Shown here piece by piece: positions 56,801 to 64,000 of a stretch of DNA of 64,000 nt (the first letter of the stretch is position 1; each line of letters begins with the position of its first letter). Source of the DNA: GCA-2712985 sp964515905 (lineage in GTDB: Bacteria; Pseudomonadota; Alphaproteobacteria; UBA7887); NCBI GenBank assembly GCA_964515905.1, contig CAZEWK010000072.1, positions 1-64,000 of the forward strand, given 5' to 3'. The notes beneath the pieces are model-generated. The model was not told where the DNA came from, did no database searches, and saw nothing but the letters and a program-made list of their open reading frames with translations. A program made the translations under genes and the position numbers.

Positions 56801-56996
56801 TCCGTTGGTATTGGTACCAGGCGCTGGATCCGAGTTATACCGGGGACTCGGGTCTGTCGTAGTAGGTGGATTGTCACTTTCGGCACTCCTCACCTTGCTA
56901 ATGGTCCCTCCATTATTAGCTATCTTCATAAGGGATGAAAAAGCAGAAACTAAAGGCTTTGCTCCTGCCTCTCCTGTTAAGTCTATCGCTGAATAA
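53811..56996 (+). CDS. RND efflux permease, HAE1 family
   Basis: A 1061-residue inner-membrane proton-driven pump of the AcrB/HAE1 group with 12 helices and two large periplasmic loops. The beginning ISIGRPTAVVAAVLM, the SMAIPVSVVASFVAMAAM and helix-4 GIAFAVGMVVDAAIVVLENI (with the conserved Asp pair of the proton relay) and the C-terminal GFTILVGIVVNNAILLVHQ are typical. Substrate range unknown. The ATG follows the adaptor stop without a gap. No TolC-type gene is adjacent; the pump probably borrows one from elsewhere. Confidence 0.95.
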   Translation: MGLIRISIGRPTAVVAAVLMILIFGFLALQRIPIQLTPDVRKPVITVTTQWAGGSPVEMEREVINRQEEVIKGIEGITKVESRSQDGRGTLTLEFEIDSDMNRALLIVSNRLNQITGYPEEANEPVIDTSGLEDNPIAWFILSRLPGNNRALETYGDFSEDVIQERLERVTGVSRTNVYGGSESEMRIIIDPDKLARYRLTVPDVVSALRVANSSISAGDIDEGKRRYVVRTEGELQSVEQVRDVVVTSAETETRGGIGRVTIGDIADVRFMFKEPRHKIRFLGDEAIAVNAIRATGANVIETMDGIYQAVEELNEYALPQAGLEIAQVYDETIYINSAISLVQQNIYVGGTFAVLILICFLRSFRATLIVSMAIPVSVVASFVAMAAMGRSINVISLAGIAFAVGMVVDAAIVVLENIYRHRENGMTSQDAAMEGTKQVWSAVLVSALTTVLVFIPILVMQLEAGQLFRDIAVAISVAVLMSLLVSITMIPALSKRLLKEPRPPATRISIPVIDTLARGFAGILLRYTGLITKNRMASALIVVTLVFGTGTSGYLFLPKLEYLPEGNRNLIFGVMLPPPGYNLDTMNSIATRIEDKVRHLWSSVTGPVAEPGAPPKIGNFFFVAFPNMAFFGAGAVDRTRVAELIPVLTGTLYDEPGTYGFFNQPSLFSRDIGGARTVALDISGPNLESVITIAQKAAGIIGGIFPRSEGHQMRPKPGLELGAPEIRLYPNRVLLADNGVNALALGQSVDAFNDGLRVTEITVDGRRIDLTLRGQENKIDRTQGLENLPVVTPDGRILPVSSLADIELTAGPTEIRHLERERTVTLQIMPTAAVALEEAIHMVETQVIEPLESEGLPTGVAIGLSGTADQLSQTFDAMIVNLIVAIVIVYLLMAVLFESFLYPAIIMLSVPTALAGGVLGLGLLNLLYLQPLDMLTLLGFTILVGIVVNNAILLVHQTLYHIRNDGSEVRAAILEATRNRLRPIFMSTLTSVFGMLPLVLVPGAGSELYRGLGSVVVGGLSLSALLTLLMVPPLLAIFIRDEKAETKGFAPASPVKSIAE

Positions 56997-56999
56997 TCG

Positions 57000-57320
57000 T
57001 CACACTTGGCCCACTGGAGAGAAACTCGCCGGTATTAACATTTTGCTTTCCTGCTTTAACAAGAACGGTCGCACTTTAGGGAGAAATTCTAGCCAACTCG
57101 GGTTTTCAAAAAGCTTCTTCCGCCGTTGATTTCTCTCCTCAACACTTTCATATGCCCACATATGAACTACTTGATTGAGTTCAGTAAAATCAGTGTAAAA
57201 ATAACCGACCAAACGTCCGAGAATCTTTTTTTGTACTTCCAACCCATACTGCTCATACTTATCAAGCCACTCTCCCTGGGTGCCGGGAACTAGCGTATAG
57301 GTCCGTTGTTCTACAAACAT
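57000..57320 (-). CDS. NIPSNAP-family protein
   Basis: A 106-residue ferredoxin-like-fold protein. MFVEQRTYTLVPGTQGEWLD, KKILGRLVGYFYTDFTELNQVVHMW and YESVEERNQRRKKLFENPSW are typical NIPSNAP sequences. The function in bacteria is unknown. ATG 57320 has GGGAGG six bases upstream; the longer frame from 57371 is not favoured. Convergent with the RND permease: only 3 bases separate the two stop codons. Confidence 0.9.
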   Translation of the reverse strand: MFVEQRTYTLVPGTQGEWLDKYEQYGLEVQKKILGRLVGYFYTDFTELNQVVHMWAYESVEERNQRRKKLFENPSWLEFLPKVRPFLLKQESKMLIPASFSPVGQV

Positions 57321-57673
57321 ATTATTCCTCCCTGGAATGCAAAAACATAAAAATTTATTAGGTATTAACAATACGGCCTAATCATAATAAGCTCGCCATT
57401 ATATGACGAACTAAAAATCAGTACAGCTGTACCGCTATAAATACCTGACTCAACAAACTCCGCGTACCACGCTCTCCTATTGCACACATGTTTGAATCAC
57501 TTCAAATTCTGGAAATTATGATATGGATGTTTGTTCCGTAAAACGGGACGAAGTAATTGCGGGGTTATTCCAGATGAACTATCCGGAATTTTAGTTGGCA
57601 AAGCTCGGCGTAAGAATAATCGTGAAAACAAACTAAAGATTAGACTTGATACAACAATACCGTTTTTTGTGTT
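57321..57673. other. 353-base intergenic region with a 12-bp palindrome
   Basis: Between the NIPSNAP start and the heparinase-like gene's stop there is no convincing gene. It contains the perfect palindrome GTACAGCTGTAC (57421-57432) about 100 bases upstream of NIPSNAP, which could be a regulator site. A plus-strand 23-codon ORF (57523-57594) has no good ribosome site and is probably chance. Confidence 0.5.
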
Positions 57674-59299
57674 TTATTTTGGGGCTGTTATCCTTTGAAA
57701 CGCCCATTTCAATACACGAACCTTCTCCGTAACCTCAGAAGATAACAGTACTTGCTCCGTTCTCCGACGCACACCACCGCATCCAAAATAAATACTTTCA
57801 TGAAGGTCGATTCTCCCACCTTCTGCATGAAACTGCCAACCTACACCGCTTGGCAAGCGCAGAAGCACCGCATTATTATTCCTGATCAGAGAAGCTCGGA
57901 CTCCCGGATGCAGGTGAAACCGAACCACAATAGTTCTTTCGTGCAGGTGTTCCGGAGTAAAATTACTTATCGGTTCAATCTGATCTTCTCCTCGCAACCC
58001 CATACCGTCCGGGTCAACGTACAGTCGGCGCCGATGGCGCAGGCCGAAAATAGGCTCGTAGCCTCTGTGCCACGCATCAACCCAAATTGCCCCGGACTGT
58101 TCCTCGCGGACAACGTCTGTCACTTTAGACTCCAACCCTTTTCCCTTAGAAACACTGACAACGGAGTCCCGATCACCGATGGTAATCGCAGAATGCGCGG
58201 CAGAGCGACGTAATGCCGACTGCCATTGGCTATCGCCTCCGCGATAGGGCCCACAATTTACAACCAAACGCTCTTTCCCAACGCTCATTTCAAAACTCAA
58301 TGTGCCGGCGTAGACATTGCCTCCATCAGGCACAGTCGGACCAGTATCCATTATCACTGTCACTTTATTTGCGGAAATACGTTGGAAACCCGTATGAGGC
58401 GCGTTACTTATCAGTCCACTGTTCGCTTGGGAATTTTTGAGCACATGATCTATTATCTCAGAGCTTCCCTCAGTACTTCCATTAAAACATGCTAAACCGC
58501 CGTCTCCATGACGCAAACATCGTAGCATTGGGACCATCTTATCTACGCTTTCGAATAACCTTGGAGGAGCCTTTACACCTGTACCACTTAAAATATCTCT
58601 AATATCAGTCAAGTCTGCTAGGACGCGACATTGCTGTCGTGGCGATCGTTCAACATGTCCACCGTCGGGTAAAATTTGCGACCGCAACTCACTGTCGAGT
58701 GTTGAAAGCAATTTAGAAATATTTCGTGTTGTAGGCGAGAGACAGACTGTTCCATAGACCATGCCTCGAATAGCACCCAATCTTTTTGACCCCGTTACTT
58801 CTTGATCCACAACCCGAGATAAATGACGCGCTTGAAGTGAAAGGGTTTGATAAAATTTTTTCCCGAAGTCGTCTGCACTGTCAGGATCCAAGAATGGTGC
58901 GTGCAATAGCAATGCCGCTAAACGTCGCCCTAAAACATCAGGGCGCCAAACTAAAGGACTCCAGCTACCACAAACATCTATCCAATCCATAATCAATGCG
59001 CGCGCAAGCCGCTGTGCCGTGGTTCCACCATGTTGTTTCAGAGCCCGCAACCATTCAAAACTATGCAGACCTGTCATCCATTCTTCGGACCCACCCTCTG
59101 GTCTCCATGGAGGAGTGCCTGGACTCCGAATTTCTTCCCCAGCAAACGTGTACCGTCCGTGAAAAAGAGCCTCGGCACGTTGGCCTTGGCTCGGCCATGG
59201 ATCCGACGGGGTGTATTGCAATTCACTAGGTGAAGAGCCCAAAAGAGACATACGGTAAGCAGAGCTACCGTAAACAGCACTTCGGATCCGTCTACTCAC
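57674..59299 (-). CDS. Heparinase II/III-like protein
   Basis: A soluble protein of about 541 residues with the layout of alphaproteobacterial heparinase II/III family proteins: an N-terminal alpha toroid (FEWLRALKQHGGTTAQRLAR, SWSPLVWRPDVLGRRLAALL) and a C-terminal beta-sandwich (RSAAHSAITIGDRDS, WHRGYEPIFGLRHRRRLYVD). The family contains polysaccharide lyases; the substrate here is unknown. GTG at 59299 is used, after a TTG at 59302. It follows rpe and rsmB on the same strand, a common alphaproteobacterial order. Confidence 0.85.
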   Translation of the reverse strand: MSRRIRSAVYGSSAYRMSLLGSSPSELQYTPSDPWPSQGQRAEALFHGRYTFAGEEIRSPGTPPWRPEGGSEEWMTGLHSFEWLRALKQHGGTTAQRLARALIMDWIDVCGSWSPLVWRPDVLGRRLAALLLHAPFLDPDSADDFGKKFYQTLSLQARHLSRVVDQEVTGSKRLGAIRGMVYGTVCLSPTTRNISKLLSTLDSELRSQILPDGGHVERSPRQQCRVLADLTDIRDILSGTGVKAPPRLFESVDKMVPMLRCLRHGDGGLACFNGSTEGSSEIIDHVLKNSQANSGLISNAPHTGFQRISANKVTVIMDTGPTVPDGGNVYAGTLSFEMSVGKERLVVNCGPYRGGDSQWQSALRRSAAHSAITIGDRDSVVSVSKGKGLESKVTDVVREEQSGAIWVDAWHRGYEPIFGLRHRRRLYVDPDGMGLRGEDQIEPISNFTPEHLHERTIVVRFHLHPGVRASLIRNNNAVLLRLPSGVGWQFHAEGGRIDLHESIYFGCGGVRRRTEQVLLSSEVTEKVRVLKWAFQRITAPK

Positions 59300-59354
59300 C
59301 AAGTGCCGGGCCTACCAAGAATTTGATTTTCTATGGGCAGCCCTACTGGACAAT

Positions 59355-60029
59355 TTACAGTGTTTTGGAGCCACACCTTAAGCGCCGAATATTCTTTGCG
59401 TAGCATGTTCTTCCTCCGGTAAAAGCAGCCGTCCCTGCGACCAAAATATTAGCACCGGCCGATATAACCTGAGGCGCATTATCAAAATTTATGCCCCCAT
59501 CAACTTCAAGATCGATTTCACGGCCCGACAGGTCAATCAACTCTCTCAAAAAACTAATTTTCTCGAGCTGCGTTTTGATGAACTTTTGACCTCCGAAACC
59601 TGGATTCACTGACATCACCAAAATTAAATCAACAAACTCAATCACGCTAGCCACTGCTGACCCAGGAGTCCCCGGATTAAGGGACACACCGACCTTTCGG
59701 CCTGACTCCTTTATCAGTTCAATGGTCCGGTGCAAATGAGGTCCGGCTTCTACATGCACCGTTATAATATCAGCACCCGCATCCACAAATGAGCCAATAA
59801 ACGGATCAACTGGTGAAATCATAAGGTGCACATCAAATGGAAGGCTACTGTGAGCACGCAGTGCTTTTACGACATCAGGGCCCATAGTAATATTGGGCAC
59901 AAAATGCCCGTCCATCACATCAACATGTATGAGATCCGCACCGGCGTTAGTGATGGTTTCAACTTCAGCCCCAAGTTGGGAAAAATCCGCCGCAAGTATT
60001 GAAGGGGCTATTCGTACTTGTGTTTGCAT
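59355..60029 (-). CDS. rpe: Ribulose-phosphate 3-epimerase
   Basis: Interconverts ribulose 5-phosphate and xylulose 5-phosphate. The 224-residue TIM-barrel has APSILAADFSQLG, HVDVMDGHFVPNIT, DVHLMI, VMSVNPGFGGQKFI and LEVDGGI with the metal-binding histidines and catalytic aspartates. Lies 17 bases after the rsmB stop and upstream of the heparinase-like gene. Confidence 0.97.
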   Translation of the reverse strand: MQTQVRIAPSILAADFSQLGAEVETITNAGADLIHVDVMDGHFVPNITMGPDVVKALRAHSSLPFDVHLMISPVDPFIGSFVDAGADIITVHVEAGPHLHRTIELIKESGRKVGVSLNPGTPGSAVASVIEFVDLILVMSVNPGFGGQKFIKTQLEKISFLRELIDLSGREIDLEVDGGINFDNAPQVISAGANILVAGTAAFTGGRTCYAKNIRRLRCGSKTL

Positions 60030-60046
60030 ATATCTGACCTATCAGC

Positions 60047-61324
60047 TTAGCACGAACGCTTCAAGCGAGCAGCATAAAAGCCATCCATACCTCCCAAGTC
60101 AGCCCAATGGGCTGGCAAAGTCTGAATATCGCCATCGTTTGTAACGAATGGGCCAAGACATTCGTGGTCAGACTCGTTCATGGGAACCCGAATAAGATCA
60201 GAATGGCGTTCGAGTAAACTTGATATTCTTTGTTTCCCCTCTTCAACCTGCAGTGAACACGTTGCAAAAACGATGATGCCACCTGGAGCAAGCATTCTAA
60301 CCGCAGCATCTAACAGTGTATCCTGAATGACTATTGCTCGCTGCAAGTCCTCTTTACCCCTGAGGTGCATAATATCGGGATGTCGACGGATGGTACCCGT
60401 CGCTGTGCAGGGTGCGTCCAACAGGATATACCGTGAAAGTCGTGATGGTTGCCAATTATTGACATCTGCATGAACTATCTGTGCATTTAGTCGCAAACGC
60501 TTGAGGTTGGCTCGCAACTTTTCTAACCGCGATCCTGATCTATCCACAGCAACCACCTCAGCTCCACGAGAAAGTAATTGTGCGGTTTTCCCGCCGGGGG
60601 CCGCACACAAGTCCAGAACTTCTTGTCCGTTAACATCACCAAACAAAAGTACCGGTAGTCCGGCAGCAACATCCTGAACCCACCAGTCACCTTTTTCGAA
60701 TCCTGGCCGGTCCGTAACTTGGCCTTTCGATTGAACGCGAAGAGTTCCGGTTGGGAGCAAATGGGCACTAAGAGGCCCAACCAATGAGTCTGGCTTGCCC
60801 TTTGGGGTAATATCAAGAGGGGGCTCTATCAAGTGGGCCGCGCTTATTTTGCGTGCCAGACCATTCCCGTAGGCACTACACCAACTTTCCCAAAGCCAAC
60901 GAGGTGTATTCAATATTTCTTCGTCTTGCGACTCCACCCACTCAACCCCTTCCCTGACCAAACGCCGCAAGACAGCGTTTACCAATTTTCGATACCGATG
61001 TAGGTGTCCCGGAACCATATCTACCATAACGTTTACAGCCGCATGAGGCGGGGTTCCAACAAAGATGATTTGGGTAAAACCAATCCGCAATATATCATTA
61101 ATTCTCTGTGCCTCTTTCGGCAATGGATGATCCAGACAATGGGCAATAAGTTCATCTATTTGCCCTAAACGCCGAAGACAAGTTGATACAACAAGCCAGA
61201 CAAACGCTCGATCACGACTATCCAACGCCGAAAATTTTTCGTTCGCCGACACAGCCCCCTCAAGGCTCACGCCTTGATGCAGAACAGCGCGAAGAAGGTG
61301 CACAGCGATTAACCGGGTAGACAT
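60047..61324 (-). CDS. rsmB: 16S rRNA (cytosine-967-C5)-methyltransferase RsmB family
   Basis: A 425-residue RsmB/NOL1/NOP2/Sun methyltransferase. The N-terminal NusB-like RNA-binding domain (SALDSRDRAFVWLVVSTCLR) is followed by the SAM motif VLDLCAAPGGKTAQLL, the catalytic cysteine in LLDAPCTATGTIRRHPD and the second cysteine in FATCSLQVEEGKQRI. It probably modifies C967 of 16S rRNA. Its start is divergent from the SDHAF4-like gene. Confidence 0.94.
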   Translation of the reverse strand: MSTRLIAVHLLRAVLHQGVSLEGAVSANEKFSALDSRDRAFVWLVVSTCLRRLGQIDELIAHCLDHPLPKEAQRINDILRIGFTQIIFVGTPPHAAVNVMVDMVPGHLHRYRKLVNAVLRRLVREGVEWVESQDEEILNTPRWLWESWCSAYGNGLARKISAAHLIEPPLDITPKGKPDSLVGPLSAHLLPTGTLRVQSKGQVTDRPGFEKGDWWVQDVAAGLPVLLFGDVNGQEVLDLCAAPGGKTAQLLSRGAEVVAVDRSGSRLEKLRANLKRLRLNAQIVHADVNNWQPSRLSRYILLDAPCTATGTIRRHPDIMHLRGKEDLQRAIVIQDTLLDAAVRMLAPGGIIVFATCSLQVEEGKQRISSLLERHSDLIRVPMNESDHECLGPFVTNDGDIQTLPAHWADLGGMDGFYAARLKRSC

Positions 61325-61487
61325 CTACAATATCCCCGCAATAGGCCCGTTGCCCTGGTGTTTAAACATAGCGTATTATCCTTCAAGATTTCTATCTGAA
61401 GCATTCACACGGTTTGTTTCTAGTACTGTACAACATACAACTAAATAGACTTGTTTCTTCCAAATTCATGACAGGATAAAATTTTAA

Positions 61488-61673
61488 TTGGCAAAACATA
61501 CCACGATGAACACAAAAACTAATAAAACACCCAACAGAGTACCAAGTCTGACTCCTCCTCCAAAGGATTTTACATCGCCGAAAAAAACGATGACAGAGAG
61601 GGGCGGGCCTTCCGGACCTGAACCAACTCGTTATGGCGATTGGGAAAAAAATGGTCGAGTTAGCGACTTTTAA
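61488..61673 (+). CDS. DUF1674 / succinate dehydrogenase assembly factor 4 homologue
   Basis: A 61-residue protein ending in the diagnostic GPEPTRYGDWEKNGRVSDF of DUF1674/SDHAF4 (Sdh8). In mitochondria this factor binds the FAD-containing SdhA and aids its assembly. The N-terminal half is a disordered, Lys/Pro/Thr-rich stretch. The reading frame begins with TTG 61488 (AGGA 11 bases upstream); ATG 61506 is an alternative, but without a ribosome site. Neighbouring rsmB is a regular alphaproteobacterial companion. Confidence 0.9.
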   Translation: MAKHTTMNTKTNKTPNRVPSLTPPPKDFTSPKKTMTERGGPSGPEPTRYGDWEKNGRVSDF

Positions 61674-61815
61674 AAAAATATCGTCGGAATTCAATGTTGA
61701 GTTTAGCTAAAATCTGCACAGCTACTGTTTAAGTAATTCTGAAACAATGACCGGTGGTTAATATACAACTCGTATAGTTTAAAATTTACACCTCGTTGAG
61801 GGCCCAAGAGACAAA

Positions 61816-62721
61816 ATGCCAAACGATAAAGACCCAACACAAATGGAAGATCGCGTTAATCAAGCTGTGCAACTACACATGTCTGGCAATCTATCGGATG
61901 CCAAGAATAGCTATTTAAAAATATTGAACTCTGAGCCAAAGCACCCTGTGGCGTTACACTTGCTGGGCGTTCTCTCCCATCAAATGGGAGATAGCGACCA
62001 AGCAATCCAACTGATAGAGCAAGCATTAACAGTCATGCCAGAATATGTTGAAGCATATAGCAACCTGGGAAACGTGCTAAGAGAGACAGGCAAGCTTCAG
62101 GAAGCATCGTCGAGCTATCGACGCGCCATAAACTTTGCTCCAGACTATGCCGAAGCACATTACAACCTTGCTCAAACGCTTCGGGAGTTAGGACACACTG
62201 AAGATGCTCTAGTAAGTTTTCAAGATACCTTAAAATTTGCGGGTGATTTCCCTGAAGGATATAATGATACTGGTGCTTTACTCCTCGACCTTGATAGGCA
62301 TCAAGAAGCGATTGACTATTTTCAGAAAGCAATTGCGCTAAGACCGGAATTCGCTGAGGCCCATAGTAACCTAGGCAACGCCCACGCAGATCTAGGCCAA
62401 CTAGATGATGCAATTCAGAGCTATGAAACAGCGCTAGCAATACGGCCCGACCTTGGAGAAGTACACAGCAATCTGGGGAATGCCCTCTGGGAAGAACGCA
62501 GACTCGAAGAATCCATAGTGAGTTATCGCAAGGCCCTTGACATACAACCCCAAGACCCCAAAACACATCACAGTATGGGCATTGCACTATTAGACTTAGG
62601 AAAGCATAAGGAAGGTCTCCAACACAAACGATTGGGAGCGGGCGTGATCGAATTTACAGCGGACAACCAAAACGGATATAGAATACTCGGCGGCACATCA
62701 GAGAGGACGCCCGATGATTGA
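61816..62721 (+). CDS. Tetratricopeptide-repeat protein
   Basis: A 301-residue protein made mainly of consecutive TPR units, with the regular A..YSNLGN.L.E.G..., SSYRRAI..., YAEAHYNLA pattern from residue 10 to about 265. Units such as EAHSNLGNAHADLGQLDDAI are near perfect. TPRs form a superhelical scaffold for protein contact. It ends 8 bases inside the next gene, so it is translationally coupled to the 2OG oxygenase, which may be its partner. Confidence 0.9.
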   Translation: MPNDKDPTQMEDRVNQAVQLHMSGNLSDAKNSYLKILNSEPKHPVALHLLGVLSHQMGDSDQAIQLIEQALTVMPEYVEAYSNLGNVLRETGKLQEASSSYRRAINFAPDYAEAHYNLAQTLRELGHTEDALVSFQDTLKFAGDFPEGYNDTGALLLDLDRHQEAIDYFQKAIALRPEFAEAHSNLGNAHADLGQLDDAIQSYETALAIRPDLGEVHSNLGNALWEERRLEESIVSYRKALDIQPQDPKTHHSMGIALLDLGKHKEGLQHKRLGAGVIEFTADNQNGYRILGGTSERTPDD

Positions 62722-63322
62722 GCGACAAAATATAAGTGATACCGGAATTCCAAATTTTATGGGTTGCTGGGTTTTTGAGGATACATCCGTATGCGACGAC
62801 CTCATTCTATTTTTTGAGGACAACAAAGAATCTCAAAGAGCTGGTAGAACGTCCCTTCGCTCAGTAAATGAAAACGTAAAACGATCTACGGATATACCAA
62901 TAGCACCGTTAGACCTGAAGGAGGAAAAATTCCAAGTTTTTTTAAAATTTATAGAGCACCTCGAAGCGTGTCATCTGGATTATTTGGACCAGTGGGGACT
63001 CCTAAAGAAATTTTATCCTAGATTGCACATTGGGCCCTTTAATTTGCGACGATACGACGCAGGCGGCCATTTTGGTGCCGTACATTCCGAACGGACTTCA
63101 CTAAATGTCCTTCATCGGGTCCTTGCCTGGATGACTTACCTGAACGACGTACCCGAAGGCGGGGAAACTGACTTCGTCCTCTACAATCTAAGCATAAAAC
63201 CTGAAAAAGGGAAAACACTCATCTGGCCTGCAGAATGGACACATGCGCACCGAGGGTCCGTCGTTAAACAGGGGCCAAAATATATCACCACTGGATGGCT
63301 GCAACTCCCAGATGATGTTTAA
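62714..63322 (+). CDS. 2OG-Fe(II) oxygenase family protein
   Basis: A 202-residue prolyl-4-hydroxylase-like enzyme. RYDAGGHFGAVHSERTS has the first ligand pair H124 and E126 (an HxE in place of HxD), YLNDVPEGGETDF is the conserved strand, WPAEWTHAHRG has the distal histidine (H177 or H179) and GPKYITTGW has K189 for 2-oxoglutarate. Start ATG 62714 overlaps the TPR gene by 8 bases. Substrate unknown; hydroxylation of a protein bound by the TPR scaffold is a possibility. Confidence 0.88.
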   Translation: MIERQNISDTGIPNFMGCWVFEDTSVCDDLILFFEDNKESQRAGRTSLRSVNENVKRSTDIPIAPLDLKEEKFQVFLKFIEHLEACHLDYLDQWGLLKKFYPRLHIGPFNLRRYDAGGHFGAVHSERTSLNVLHRVLAWMTYLNDVPEGGETDFVLYNLSIKPEKGKTLIWPAEWTHAHRGSVVKQGPKYITTGWLQLPDDV

Positions 63323-63351
63323 GAATTGCAAATTACAATTAGCCAAAAACA

Positions 63352-63390
63352 AATCCGCCGGGCGAAATCGCCCGGCGGATTAAAACTTTT
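63352..63390. terminator. Bidirectional terminator between the 2OG oxygenase and pqqA
   Basis: A perfect 13-bp stem, AATCCGCCGGGCG (63352-63364) and CGCCCGGCGGATT (63369-63381), with a 4-base loop. On the minus strand it is followed by TGTTTTTG, so it ends pqqA transcription well; on the plus strand the tail is AAAACTTTT and serves the oxygenase less well. Confidence 0.85.
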
Positions 63391-63405
63391 AAAACTTGTA
63401 TCGAC

Positions 63406-63480
63406 CTACAGGTCGGCGCAAGCGTAGCAATTGATCTCTAGACCAACAGCAACTTCTACTACTACAGGCTTCGTCCACAT
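63406..63480 (-). CDS. pqqA: Pyrroloquinoline quinone precursor peptide PqqA
   Basis: A 24-residue peptide starting MWTKPVVVE and ending GLEINCYACADL. It carries the invariant glutamate and tyrosine of PqqA with exact spacing (E15-xxx-Y19), the two residues cross-linked by the radical-SAM enzyme PqqE to make the cofactor PQQ. The MW-KP start is also typical. A ribosome site GGGAG lies 8 bases upstream of the ATG (63480). A hairpin (CGACCT/AGGTCG) overlaps the stop and a strong terminator follows. No pqqB, C, D or E gene is next to it; downstream is the convergent oxygenase gene. It was found by reading the sequence, since it is too short for usual gene calling. Confidence 0.85.
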   Translation of the reverse strand: MWTKPVVVEVAVGLEINCYACADL

Positions 63481-63572
63481 AAGATTTTCTCCCAAATACT
63501 AGCTAGTGCTTGGCTCATCCAAGCTTTCGGAGGCAATAGTACTATTTATTGCTTGGCCGGATACCTATACCA

Positions 63573-63593
63573 GTCATTTGAATTTCAAATGAC
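63573..63593. repeat. Perfect 10-bp inverted repeat upstream of pqqA
   Basis: GTCATTTGAA (63573-63582) and TTCAAATGAC (63584-63593) with one central base. It lies about 93 bases upstream of the pqqA ATG and 3 bases after the LysR-type regulator's stop. It may be an operator for pqqA or a weak terminator for the regulator, although no T-run follows. Confidence 0.6.
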
Positions 63594-63595
63594 CC

Positions 63596-64000
63596 TTACA
63601 GCTCATCCATCAAAGGAGGGACGTCCTGCAAGAGTGGTAACGTAAGCTGCTGCCCAATTTCCGATAAAACCTTTAGAAAACAAGCATATGGCTCTACTCG
63701 AACGTACTGCGAGGGTGTGAGAGCTACTATATCTCTATCGGGCAGTTTCGTCCGATAAAGCGTTACATCGAAGCTCTTATCAGGACCAATAATAGCTGTC
63801 ATCGCTGGAACTACTGCCACACCCAGCCCTTCCTGCACCATTGATAAAGCCACTTCATACGTCCGGGTTTGGCTGATCACCCTATAGTGGGGCAGTACTC
63901 GCTGATACCACTCCTCGATCCGACGCTTGTGCAAACTACCAAAATTGAACTGGATGGTACTATTTATTACCGCCCTCTCTGTTTCAGGCAAATCTGCCTC
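63596..64000 (-). CDS. LysR-family regulator, effector-binding domain (5' end beyond window)
   Basis: The last 135 or so residues of a LysR-type transcriptional regulator; the reading frame is open to the window edge. The visible part is the C-terminal effector-binding domain, with RVISQTRTYEVALSMVQEGL followed by GVAVVPA, a typical LysR phrase, and a terminal helix. The N-terminal helix-turn-helix lies outside the window, so the target cannot be inferred. It is on the same strand as pqqA and directly upstream of it. Confidence 0.85.
   Translation of the reverse strand, partial: EADLPETERAVINSTIQFNFGSLHKRRIEEWYQRVLPHYRVISQTRTYEVALSMVQEGLGVAVVPAMTAIIGPDKSFDVTLYRTKLPDRDIVALTPSQYVRVEPYACFLKVLSEIGQQLTLPLLQDVPPLMDEL

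Noticed and set aside
57523..57594. 23-codon plus-strand ORF
   Set aside because: No good ribosome site or recognised sequence; probably chance.
61392..61694. 100-residue minus-strand ORF
   Set aside because: Antisense to the SDHAF4-like gene, whose conserved C-terminus is clear.
62033..62587. 184-residue minus-strand ORF
   Set aside because: Shadow of the TPR gene, produced by its repetitive codons.

Overview
The window is a gene-dense (about 90% coding) bacterial chromosome segment, most likely from an alphaproteobacterium of moderate GC content. This rests on gene families and order: rnpB next to mraZ, an F1-only ATP synthase operon (atpHAGDC) downstream of priA, prfA-prmC-DUF4167, a lysC/ubiG divergon near DUF1178 and grxC, argJ back to back with secA, pth-rplY-prs, rsmB-rpe-heparinase next to a DUF1674/SDHAF4 gene, and a single-cysteine DksA. 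The gene content suggests an aerobic free-living cell, with a DcaP-like porin, Tat-type exported enzymes and RND pumps. I see no phage, insertion sequence, integron or CRISPR array.

Region by region. 1-3.8 kb: a division cluster on the minus strand, rnpB then mraZ-rsmH-ftsL-ftsZ. The long block of peptidoglycan and division genes that normally lies between ftsL and ftsZ (ftsI, murEF, mraY, murD, ftsW, murGCB, ddl, ftsQA) is missing; only 65 bases separate the two genes. 3.8-8.4 kb: uup, a DjlA-like chaperone, a D-2-hydroxyacid dehydrogenase and a peptide deformylase. 8.4-15.7 kb: atpHAGDC and priA. 15.7-24 kb: transaldolase-like enzyme, DUF4167, prmC, prfA, ispG, RodZ-like protein, lysC, ubiG. 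24-31 kb: aminotransferase, DUF1178, two methyltransferases, a nitrilase-family enzyme, grxC, a GNAT-Nudix fusion and argJ. 31-38.8 kb: secA, ychF, pth, rplY, prs and glycerate kinase.

38.9-46 kb: two proteins of unknown function, DUF1244, a DcaP-like porin, an amidohydrolase with an internal twin-arginine motif, zinc-binding FmdB-like and GFA proteins, tRNA-Gln and folD. 46-57 kb: dksA, then intradiol dioxygenase, MMPL/RND exporter and aromatic amino acid decarboxylase on one strand, followed by alkA and an HAE1-type RND pair. 57-61.7 kb: NIPSNAP, heparinase-like protein, rpe, rsmB, SDHAF4. 61.8-64 kb: a TPR protein overlapping a 2OG-Fe(II) oxygenase, a 24-residue pqqA gene without pqqBCDE beside it, and the end of a LysR regulator.

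The most notable observations are the collapsed division cluster, the apparently orphan pqqA, the 10-bp-phased MraZ-type boxes over the mraZ promoter, and several small or fused genes.
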